29,236 nucleotides of DNA from Treponema sp. UBA3819. Lineage in GTDB: Bacteria > Spirochaetota > Spirochaetia > Treponematales > Treponemataceae. The position numbers and the translations under genes are program-made. The notes beneath the pieces are model-generated. The model did not search any database and was not told the DNA's origin. It was given only the letters and a program-made list of their open reading frames with translations. Positions 23,687 to 29,236 of this stretch are shown in pieces; the first letter of the stretch is position 1; every line of letters begins with the position of its first letter. Location of the stretch: positions 1 through 29,236 of the forward strand of contig DFDV01000045.1 of the NCBI GenBank assembly GCA_002369025.1, written 5' to 3'.

Positions 23687-25135
23687 TCAGACAAGGCTTC
23701 CGCGGAATGTATTTCCGTTCAACGAATCAAAATGCACGGTAACAAAGTGACCGATAAGCGACTTGTCTCCCTTAAAGGCAATGCGTTCGTCCCGGTCAGT
23801 TTTTGCAAGCACTTCGTCAGCATTGTCCCGGCTCTGGCGTTCAACCAGTACTTTTTCTGTTGCGCCGACATGTCTTGCCATTTCCTTCTGGGTGATTTCA
23901 AGCTGAGTGTCGATGATTTTCTGCAGGCGCCTTTTTTTCTCTTCAAGGGGAACCTGATTTTTCATGCTTGCAGCCGGAGTTCCTTCACGCGGATTAAAAT
24001 AGTACATAAAGGCGCTTTCAAACTGCACTTTTTCCATCAAATCCAGCACTTCCGCCACATCTTCTTCAGTCTCCCCCGGAAAGCCCAGCATAATGTCCGT
24101 CGTCATGGACACATTGGGAATGGCTGCCCGGATGCGGTCTACCAGTGCAAGATAATCAGCCTTGGTATAATGACGGTTCATTGCCTTCAGGATGCGGTCG
24201 CTTCCGTGCTGCACGGCAAGATGGATTCCCTTGCAGATACAGTCATTCTTTGCAATGACCGCAATCAGTTCGTCACTTAAATCTTTGGGATGACTTGAAT
24301 CAAAACGAACCCACTCAATAGTAGATTTTGTCTCCCTCAGGTGGTCAGAAACAATCTGCAAAAGTTCCGGGAAGCCCACAATTTTATCACTGCTGTCAGA
24401 AGCGGACATCTTTCCGCTGGGCTTGCCCCGATAACTGTTTACATTCTGACCCAAAAGCATGATTTCCCGCACACCACGCTTCTTGAGTTCATCCAGTTCT
24501 GCAAGAATCTCATCTACCGGCCGGCTCACTTCCCTGCCCCGCACATAGGGTACAATGCAGTAGGTACAGAAATTATTGCAGCCGTTCATAATGGGCACAT
24601 AGGTAGAAAAGGCTCCCGGCTCAGCGGAAATGGGGGCAAAAGCATAGACGGGATCTTCCGTTACAATACCGTCCCTCTTGTTTACATTCACACTCTTGTG
24701 GGCCACGCCGAATTCATTTTCTATGTCATCTATCAGTTCATCAAGATGCTGCTTTGCGTATGTTCCCACAACATAATCAACCACGGGATAGTCCCGCTTA
24801 AGGCTTTTCAAAAGCCGTTCTGCCATACAGCCCATCACCGCAACTTTTATGGGTTTTGGATTTCCGTCACTCACATAGGCGGCTGCTTTTTCCAGAGACT
24901 TATTTTTTGCATCAGGTTTACAGGCGCGCAAAGCCTTCAGTCCCGCATACCAGCCCAGACGGCCAAAAATGCGGTTTTCCGCCGTTGCACGCACTGAACA
25001 GGTATTGATAATCACCAGATCCGTCAGTTCAGCATCTTCGGCACGAGTCCATCCGCGCTCAATGAATTTCTGTTCGGCCGCCGCACTTTCTGCAATATTC
25101 ATCTGGCAGCCGTATGTTTCAAAAAAATAAGTCAT
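23687..25135 (-). CDS. miaB: tRNA-2-methylthio-N6-isopentenyladenosine synthase
   Basis: 482 residues. The N-terminal MTTase domain has the three auxiliary-cluster cysteines Cys10 ('YGCQMN'), Cys46 ('NTCSVR') and Cys103 ('MGCMAE'). The radical-SAM motif is Cys186-Cys190-Cys193 ('NGCNNFCTYC'). The last 65 residues form a TRAM domain ('VLVERQSRD', 'GHFVTVHF'). It adds a methylthio group to i6A37 in tRNAs reading UNN codons. Between Cys46 and Cys103 there is an insertion of roughly 20 residues ('KPDAKNKSLEKAAAYVSDG') compared with E. coli MiaB. It overlaps the folE2 stop by four bases (ATGA) with GGAG upstream, so it is translationally coupled to folE2. Confidence 0.96.
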   Translation of the reverse strand: MTYFFETYGCQMNIAESAAAEQKFIERGWTRAEDAELTDLVIINTCSVRATAENRIFGRLGWYAGLKALRACKPDAKNKSLEKAAAYVSDGNPKPIKVAVMGCMAERLLKSLKRDYPVVDYVVGTYAKQHLDELIDDIENEFGVAHKSVNVNKRDGIVTEDPVYAFAPISAEPGAFSTYVPIMNGCNNFCTYCIVPYVRGREVSRPVDEILAELDELKKRGVREIMLLGQNVNSYRGKPSGKMSASDSSDKIVGFPELLQIVSDHLRETKSTIEWVRFDSSHPKDLSDELIAVIAKNDCICKGIHLAVQHGSDRILKAMNRHYTKADYLALVDRIRAAIPNVSMTTDIMLGFPGETEEDVAEVLDLMEKVQFESAFMYYFNPREGTPAASMKNQVPLEEKKRRLQKIIDTQLEITQKEMARHVGATEKVLVERQSRDNADEVLAKTDRDERIAFKGDKSLIGHFVTVHFDSLNGNTFRGSLV

Positions 25136-25929
25136 GCTTTATACTCCGTAAAGGCATAGGCGTTATGATTGTGGATGCTCTCTGCGTTTTCACATTCCAC
25201 ACTAAAATAAGAAAATGGTTTTTCCGCAGGAAAATTTTTCAGGGCCAGATAAACTTCGCGTACGACATCTTCCACAAAGCGGGGATTGTCATAGGCATGT
25301 TCCGTCACCCATTTTTCGTCCGGCCTCTTTAAGACACTGTAGAGACCACAGGAAGCGGCATTTTCCACCGCAGTGATAACATCTTCAATCCAGAAAAGAC
25401 ATTTATTCTGCAGGCGCACTTTTACAATGCCCCGCTGATTATGAGCCCCCCGCTCACTGATTGCCTTGCTGCAGGGACAGACCGTAGTAACAGGAATGGA
25501 AATGCTTACATAAAAATTGCGTTCGCTCTCCGTCCCGTCTGTCGCTCCGCTCACTTCCCCTTCATAGGTGCATTCATAGCACATCATGCCTGCGCTTTCA
25601 GAAACAGGAGCCTTTTTTTCCATATAAAAAGGAAACTTCATGCTGCCAAAGGCTTTCTGGGCATTCAGGGAAGTCCTGATTTCTTCCAGCATGGCAAGAA
25701 ATTCCCGCATGCCCACACTGTTATGGTGCTTGTGAAAGATTTCTACAAAGCGCGACATGTGGGTTCCCTTGTAGTCATGGGGCAGATTGACGAACAAATC
25801 AATCTGAGCCGTAGTCGACTGCCTCTTGTGAGTCTTATCCAAAACAGTCACAGGATAGGACAAGCCCTTTACGCCTACTTTCTGAAGGGGAATCTCTCGG
25901 GTGTCAGGAGTGCTCTGTACGTCAATCAT
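25132..25929 (-). CDS. folE2: GTP cyclohydrolase FolE2 (type IB)
   Basis: 265 residues. The family signature 'TTVCPCSKAISERGAHNQR' (148-166) carries the catalytic cysteine region (Cys151/Cys153) and the nearby histidine, and 'KGTHMSRF' (54-61) is also present. FolE2 converts GTP to 7,8-dihydroneopterin triphosphate, the first step towards folate and, in some bacteria, queuosine. It is the metal-flexible alternative to FolE. The ATG overlaps the folD stop by four bases, and its own stop overlaps the miaB start by four bases, giving a tightly coupled folate/tRNA-modification unit. Confidence 0.95.
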   Translation of the reverse strand: MIDVQSTPDTREIPLQKVGVKGLSYPVTVLDKTHKRQSTTAQIDLFVNLPHDYKGTHMSRFVEIFHKHHNSVGMREFLAMLEEIRTSLNAQKAFGSMKFPFYMEKKAPVSESAGMMCYECTYEGEVSGATDGTESERNFYVSISIPVTTVCPCSKAISERGAHNQRGIVKVRLQNKCLFWIEDVITAVENAASCGLYSVLKRPDEKWVTEHAYDNPRFVEDVVREVYLALKNFPAEKPFSYFSVECENAESIHNHNAYAFTEYKA

Positions 25930-26807
25930 TTTGCAGCAAGCGTGTTTTCCGCAGCCTCAAGAGTATTGTACATCAGCATGGCGATTGTCATGGGGCCTAC
26001 ACCCTTGGGAACAGGCGTAATGTAGCCGGCAATTTCCTTTACATTCTCAAAGTCTACGTCACCGCACAAACGGAATCCGCTCTTTTTTGTCGGGTCTGGA
26101 ATGCGGTTTACACCAACATCGATTACTGTGGCACCAGGCTTTACCATATCTGCCGTAACGGTATTGATATGACCTGTAGCCGCAATCAGAATGTCAGCCT
26201 GACGGGCAAGTTCCTTTACATTTTTTGTGCCTGTATGGCAGATTGTTACCGTTGCATTGTATTCACGGCGGAGCAGTAGCAGGGAAACGGGTTTTCCAAC
26301 AATATTACTGCGGCCGATTACCACCACATGAGCACCATTCATTTTTACGCCCATGCGTTCCAGAAGCACGATAATTCCGTGGGGAGTACAGGGCAGAAAA
26401 GCCTTCTTTCCGATGACAAGATTTCCCACATTCACAGGATGGAAGCCGTCCACATCTTTTGAAGGATCTATGGCCATAATCACCTTGTCTTCATTGATAT
26501 GCTTGGGCAGGGGGAGCTGTACCAGAATGCCATGAACAGTGGGATCCTTGTTCAGTTCATCAATAATCTGCAGGAGTTTTTCTTCTGATGTATCTTCAGG
26601 CAGATCTACGCTTCTGTCTTTCATGCCCGCTTCTGCCAGAGCCTTTCTCTTGCCGGTCACATAACTGACGCTGGCAGGATTCTGTCCCACAAGCACAACG
26701 GCAAGACAGGGATCTATACCGCGCAGTTTTAATTCTACTACTTTGTCCGCAACACCAGCGCGAACATCCTCTGCAATTGCTTTTCCATCAATGATAACAG
26801 CTGCCAT
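25926..26807 (-). CDS. folD: Bifunctional methylene-THF dehydrogenase / methenyl-THF cyclohydrolase
   Basis: 293 residues from the ATG at 26807, with AAGGAG nine bases upstream; the longer frame to 26888 crosses the promoter and is rejected. Family motifs are 'SYVTGKRKALAEAGM' with the catalytic lysine, 'GILVQLPLPKHI', 'DVDGFHPVNVGNL', 'PCTPHGI' and the nucleotide-binding 'VVIGRSNIVGKPVSLLL', ending 'PVPKGVGPMTIAMLMYNT'. It interconverts methylene-, methenyl- and formyl-tetrahydrofolate in the cytoplasm. It is the first gene of folD-folE2-miaB, and its promoter overlaps that of the divergent outer-membrane protein gene. Confidence 0.97.
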   Translation of the reverse strand: MAAVIIDGKAIAEDVRAGVADKVVELKLRGIDPCLAVVLVGQNPASVSYVTGKRKALAEAGMKDRSVDLPEDTSEEKLLQIIDELNKDPTVHGILVQLPLPKHINEDKVIMAIDPSKDVDGFHPVNVGNLVIGKKAFLPCTPHGIIVLLERMGVKMNGAHVVVIGRSNIVGKPVSLLLLRREYNATVTICHTGTKNVKELARQADILIAATGHINTVTADMVKPGATVIDVGVNRIPDPTKKSGFRLCGDVDFENVKEIAGYITPVPKGVGPMTIAMLMYNTLEAAENTLAAK

Positions 26808-26858
26808 CTTCTCTTTCTCCTTTTCTATCCTGTGTAACCGAGTTTTATAATCTTTGTT

Positions 26859-26888
26859 ATTATAATTGAAATAATACCAGTTAAACAA
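26859..26888 (-). promoter_or_regulatory. Promoter of folD-folE2-miaB
   Basis: On the minus strand TTGTTT (26888-26883), an 18-base spacer and TATAAT (26864-26859). Transcription would start about 45 bases before folD, leaving room for its Shine-Dalgarno. It occupies the same DNA as the promoter at 26866-26894 on the other strand. Confidence 0.6.
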
Positions 26889-26894
26889 TATAAT
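26866..26894 (+). promoter_or_regulatory. Promoter of the outer-membrane barrel gene
   Basis: TTGAAA (26866-26871), a 17-base spacer and TATAAT (26889-26894), close to the sigma-70-type consensus. It predicts a leader of about 20 bases with GTGAGG before the ATG at 26922. Confidence 0.75.
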
Positions 26895-26921
26895 AGTGAT
26901 GATTTTTTAAGTGAGGATTTT

Positions 26922-27545
26922 ATGAAACGTCTTACCGCACTGTTCTGCGCAGTCTTTCTCGCAGGCAGTCTGGCTTTTTCACAAAGCAATGATGATATCA
27001 ACGAGCCCCAGGAAGAGGAAGCCCCGTCATCAGCATTCCAGTTCAACCAGCCCGGAGATCAGTATATTGCCATATCCCTTATGATAACCTTCCCCCTGAA
27101 CTTTGGCGGAAGCTGGCCCTTATACAGAAATGGACAGCTCATCACAGGCGGCGCAGGTTCTCTTGGCTACCACCGCTTTCTTACCAGCTGGTTCGCACTG
27201 GGCGCAGACATCAGCTTTGGCTACCACCCTACTCTGGGAAGCAACATCTTTACCTACATTCCCCTTGTTGTAAAGGCAACCTTTCAGCCCACATTCAGGC
27301 GCTTTGAATTTCCCATTACACTGGGTATAGGCGGCGCAATAGAAAACTACCTCAACCGCACTTATTTCCCGGGCCTCATCATGCAGGCCACCGCCGGAGT
27401 CTTTTACCGGGCAACCGCAAGCTGGTCATTCGGTATCAGCGATGAATTCATGTTCATGCCCCAATGGTATTCCGGCGATGAGTCAAAGCATGACGACTAT
27501 GGTATTTTTGACTCAATCAAGTTAAGCGCCCGCTACCACTTCTAG
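26922..27545 (+). CDS. Small outer-membrane beta-barrel protein
   Basis: 207 residues with a signal peptide (cut near LAFSQ) and then an acidic stretch (residues 23-36). The rest alternates hydrophobic and polar residues in about eight strands ('YIAISLMITFPLNFGG', 'AGSLGYHRFLTSWFALGADIS') and ends 'KLSARYHF', the C-terminal aromatic signal for BAM insertion. The size suits an eight-stranded OmpW/OmpX-like barrel of the kind described in treponemes (for example Tp0126 and Tp0733). It has a consensus promoter and a GAGG site. The lipoprotein gene follows nine bases later, so they form an operon, divergent from folD. Ligand or role unknown. Confidence 0.8.
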   Translation: MKRLTALFCAVFLAGSLAFSQSNDDINEPQEEEAPSSAFQFNQPGDQYIAISLMITFPLNFGGSWPLYRNGQLITGGAGSLGYHRFLTSWFALGADISFGYHPTLGSNIFTYIPLVVKATFQPTFRRFEFPITLGIGGAIENYLNRTYFPGLIMQATAGVFYRATASWSFGISDEFMFMPQWYSGDESKHDDYGIFDSIKLSARYHF

Positions 27546-27554
27546 GAGACACTG

Positions 27555-28790
27555 ATGAAAAAAAGCATAGCATTCATTACAAAAGTGGCATTTGCCCTTA
27601 CTGCACTCACATTTTTTTCCTGCAGGGATGTAATTTTTGAAACTATCCGTGGCGAAGTAGAACTGGACGATGCAAAAGTCTCCGGCGACATCAATTCAAT
27701 CGTACGCTACACCATGGGTGGCACTGAATATCTTTTTGCAGACAACGGAAGACTCTGGCGCAAAAGCATGGCCCAGACCACAAAGAAAGTCACCAAAACC
27801 AATAGCGACGGCACAAAAACTGAAGTCGATACCTATACAAACAATCCTACCGACGCCGCTCCCTATGGCGGCAAATGGTATGAGTTTTCAAAGAAAGGCA
27901 TTGCAGACGATGCCCATGTCATCCATCTTGCCGCAGATGAAACCGTCCTCTATGCCCTCACAGGCGTCCTCAAAAAAGACAGCGACACGGGTTACAATGT
28001 CGTTACAAAAAAGACCCTCTACTATCACACAAGCGATGAAACTGAAGAATGGCAGGAAGTCACCTTCTACAATTCGGAAGGAGAAAGAGACACAACCGTC
28101 ATCGCACCAAAACTCGCAGCCCAGCTCTACTGCACCAATTCCATTCAGAAAGCTCACCGCAGGGCCTACCTCTGTCTGGAAAATTCCACTATTTACAAAC
28201 TTGAAGCAGGTGCGGCAAAACAGCTGAAAGGTACCGGCTCAGCAACAGGCGTTCTGGACTACCCCTCAACAAACTGTGTAAGCTGTGCATGGATTGAAAC
28301 ATCCTTCAATACAGGGGCCGAAGACAAAGTCTACTTCTCAAGTTACGCTGCCATGATAACCGACGAAACCTCAACATCGGAAGCAAGCATCATGTACTAC
28401 GGAAACGGCTCTGATGTTTACTATATCAGAAAAGACAGTGACCCGACTCAGGCTACAAACTGGACAAAGAGCATCTCCCTGAGCACCATTTATGCCCTCG
28501 CCTATACCGCAACCCACCTCGTAGCCGGAACAAAAGAGGGACTGCTTTACGCTACACTGGAAAATGATGTTCCAACGACAAAAGTTACCCTCGCAAACAC
28601 AAGTTCCACCCTGTCATCATACTATCGCGTTCAGAATGTCATCGCGGCAGACCCGTCACTTCCTGCAACAGCCGGTGACCTCTATGCCACAACAATCATC
28701 TACGGTTCAACAACCAGCACAGGCGCAAATGTTAAGAATGTCGGTCTCTGGAGCTATTATCCTGGCCGCAATAAGTGGAACCGGGAATAG
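27555..28790 (+). CDS. Putative lipoprotein with beta-propeller-like repeats
   Basis: 411 residues. The signal ends 'LTFFSC-RD' (Cys23), a spirochaetal lipobox. The mature part is rich in beta strands with recurring short units in which a value is displayed and compared ('YLFADNGRLWRKS', 'TVLYALTGVLKK', 'STIYKLEAGAAKQL', 'DVYYIRKDS', 'HLVAGTKEGLLYATL'), resembling blades of a six- or seven-bladed propeller. No enzyme motif is visible. GGAG lies seven bases before the ATG and nine bases separate it from the barrel gene, so the two may act together at the outer membrane; that link is inference. Its stop is followed directly by a strong hairpin and the repeat region. Confidence 0.75.
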   Translation: MKKSIAFITKVAFALTALTFFSCRDVIFETIRGEVELDDAKVSGDINSIVRYTMGGTEYLFADNGRLWRKSMAQTTKKVTKTNSDGTKTEVDTYTNNPTDAAPYGGKWYEFSKKGIADDAHVIHLAADETVLYALTGVLKKDSDTGYNVVTKKTLYYHTSDETEEWQEVTFYNSEGERDTTVIAPKLAAQLYCTNSIQKAHRRAYLCLENSTIYKLEAGAAKQLKGTGSATGVLDYPSTNCVSCAWIETSFNTGAEDKVYFSSYAAMITDETSTSEASIMYYGNGSDVYYIRKDSDPTQATNWTKSISLSTIYALAYTATHLVAGTKEGLLYATLENDVPTTKVTLANTSSTLSSYYRVQNVIAADPSLPATAGDLYATTIIYGSTTSTGANVKNVGLWSYYPGRNKWNRE

Positions 28791-28796
28791 GGAACG

Positions 28797-28824
28797 TTCA
28801 TTCCGCCATCCATGGCGGAATGAA
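28797..28824. repeat. Perfect 11-base hairpin just after the lipoprotein gene
   Basis: TTCATTCCGCC (28797-28807) and GGCGGAATGAA (28814-28824) with an ATCCAT loop, six bases after the stop codon. There is no T-run after it, so it is an mRNA 3'-end structure or part of the repeat cluster rather than a classic terminator. Confidence 0.7.
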
Positions 28825-28826
28825 GT

Positions 28827-28957
28827 TCGACAGAAAGCATTCGCTTTCTGTCTCTCTTTTCAGCGCACGTCCTGTGCGCTTTAAATTTTTGGGGCTTGGG
28901 GAAACTCGACAGAAAGACTGCGCTTTCTGTCTGGCTTTTCAGCACCTCCTGTGCGCT
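28827..28957. repeat. Two direct copies of a paired-hairpin unit
   Basis: Unit A (28827-28880) and unit B (28906-28957) share most of about 53 bases. Each has a long hairpin (GACAGAAAG with CTTTCTGTC), a pyrimidine-rich link ending CTTTTCAGC, and a second hairpin around TCCTGTGCGCT. In A the second hairpin is perfect (AGCGCAC with GTGCGCT); in B two bases are lost and it is degraded. No coding frame is convincing here. Confidence 0.8.
28862..28890 (+). terminator. Possible terminator of the barrel-lipoprotein operon
   Basis: AGCGCAC-GTCCT-GTGCGCT (28862-28880) followed by TTAAATTTTT (28881-28890). It is the only hairpin of the cluster with a T-rich tail, about 70 bases after the lipoprotein stop. 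Confidence 0.5.
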
Positions 28958-28969
28958 ACAACCGGGAAC

Positions 28970-29080
28970 TTGAGCGTGGCTTACGGGCTCGGTAACCCTC
29001 GGTCGCTTACGGACTGCCTGCGGCACCCTCCAGTCCCGTGCTCATGCCTCTGCTACGCATCGCTTTCATAGCATAAAATC
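28970..29080. repeat. GC-rich dispersed intergenic repeat, copy 2
   Basis: Resembles 15185-15310: both carry 'GGTYGCTTACGKAC', a GC-rich middle, 'GCATCGC' and an end of CATAGCAYAAAA. It runs into the rarA promoter. Non-coding; origin unknown. Confidence 0.5.
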
Positions 29081-29088
29081 TGAATTTG

Positions 29089-29097
29089 TGATATACT
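29089..29097 (+). promoter_or_regulatory. Extended -10 six bases before rarA
   Basis: TGA-TATACT (29089-29097) is followed by GGCACT and the ATG at 29104. There is no Shine-Dalgarno and a poor -35, as for the U32 gene. A leaderless transcript is predicted. Confidence 0.55.
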
Positions 29098-29103
29098 GGC
29101 ACT

Positions 29104-29236
29104 ATGTCTGCTGATTTATTTGACAGTGCAAAGCCCCAGAAGGAACCTCTTGCCGCCCGAATGCGCCCCCGCAATCTGGACGAGTACATCGGGCAGGACC
29201 ACATCGTCGGCAAAGGCAGGCTGCTCAGGCGGGCAA
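29104..29236 (+). CDS. rarA: Replication-associated recombination ATPase, N-terminus (cut by window edge)
   Basis: 44 complete codons run off the window. 'PLAARMRPRNLDEYIGQDHIVGKGRLLRR' (read as two parts around residue 28) is the conserved N-terminus of RarA/MgsA AAA+ ATPases, related to clamp loaders and RuvB. These act at stalled replication forks. The initial MSADLFD resembles family members in which a short segment precedes the 'PLA-RMRP' motif and may contact SSB. The P-loop lies beyond the window. The start is fixed by the promoter ending six bases upstream. Confidence 0.85.
   Translation, partial: MSADLFDSAKPQKEPLAARMRPRNLDEYIGQDHIVGKGRLLRRA

Noticed and set aside
24341..24997. 218-codon plus-strand frame opposite miaB
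   Set aside because: Antisense shadow of a firmly identified gene, with no ribosome site.
26808..26888. N-terminal extension of folD
   Set aside because: Crosses the promoter; the ATG at 26807 has AAGGAG and begins the conserved protein.
28757..29071. Short frames across the hairpin repeats (both strands)
   Set aside because: They read through palindromic repeats, contain no domain and overlap opposite frames of similar length.

Overview
This window looks like chromosome from a host-associated Treponema (oral or gut type). The evidence is a relative of the treponeme-specific pallilysin family, lipoproteins with relaxed spirochaetal lipoboxes, a BspA-like leucine-rich-repeat lipoprotein, a DUF2259 secreted protein, small outer-membrane barrels ending in Phe, and a poly-G tract in an outer-membrane protein gene. 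All calls come from reading the sequence; no database search was run.

Layout. 1-1922 (minus): the start of hisC (cut by the window edge) and a pallilysin-like membrane-anchored protein. 1994-4568 (plus): a 645-residue protein of unknown function and ssb. 4627-8878 (minus): a U32-family RNA-hydroxylase-like protein, an SbsA-Ig/lamin-tail-like lipoprotein and a DUF2259 protein. 8956-9777 (plus): a polytopic membrane protein overlapping tail-to-tail with a CTP-dependent dolichol/phytol-kinase-like protein, which follows a very large acidic TPR membrane protein (9760-14307, minus). 14457-15173 (plus): a secreted protein with two glycogen-binding-like domains.

15174-20690 is the accessory part: a GC-rich dispersed repeat, a decayed AbiE-type toxin-antitoxin operon whose promoter and operator still look intact, an unusual protein joining an integrase-N-terminal-like segment to three membrane helices, an InlB-B-repeat/LRR lipoprotein, and a CsgG-like/beta-barrel protein with a nine-G tract in its signal-peptide region.

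20697-26807 (minus) is housekeeping: ffh, gpsA and ndk as one unit, and folD-folE2-miaB as a translationally coupled unit. 26922-28790 (plus): a small outer-membrane barrel and a lipoprotein. A hairpin-rich repeat region follows, then the start of rarA/mgsA.

The most interesting non-gene signal is a recurrent start architecture. At least six genes (starts 1922, 1994, 6906, 8956, 23585, 29104) have a good -10 hexamer exactly six bases before the start codon and no Shine-Dalgarno, which predicts leaderless mRNAs. Genes inside operons or with longer leaders instead have clear GGAG-type sites. Other points are the likely phase-variable outer-membrane protein, a pallilysin homologue without the HEXXH motif, and a promoter block shared by ssb and a lipoprotein gene.
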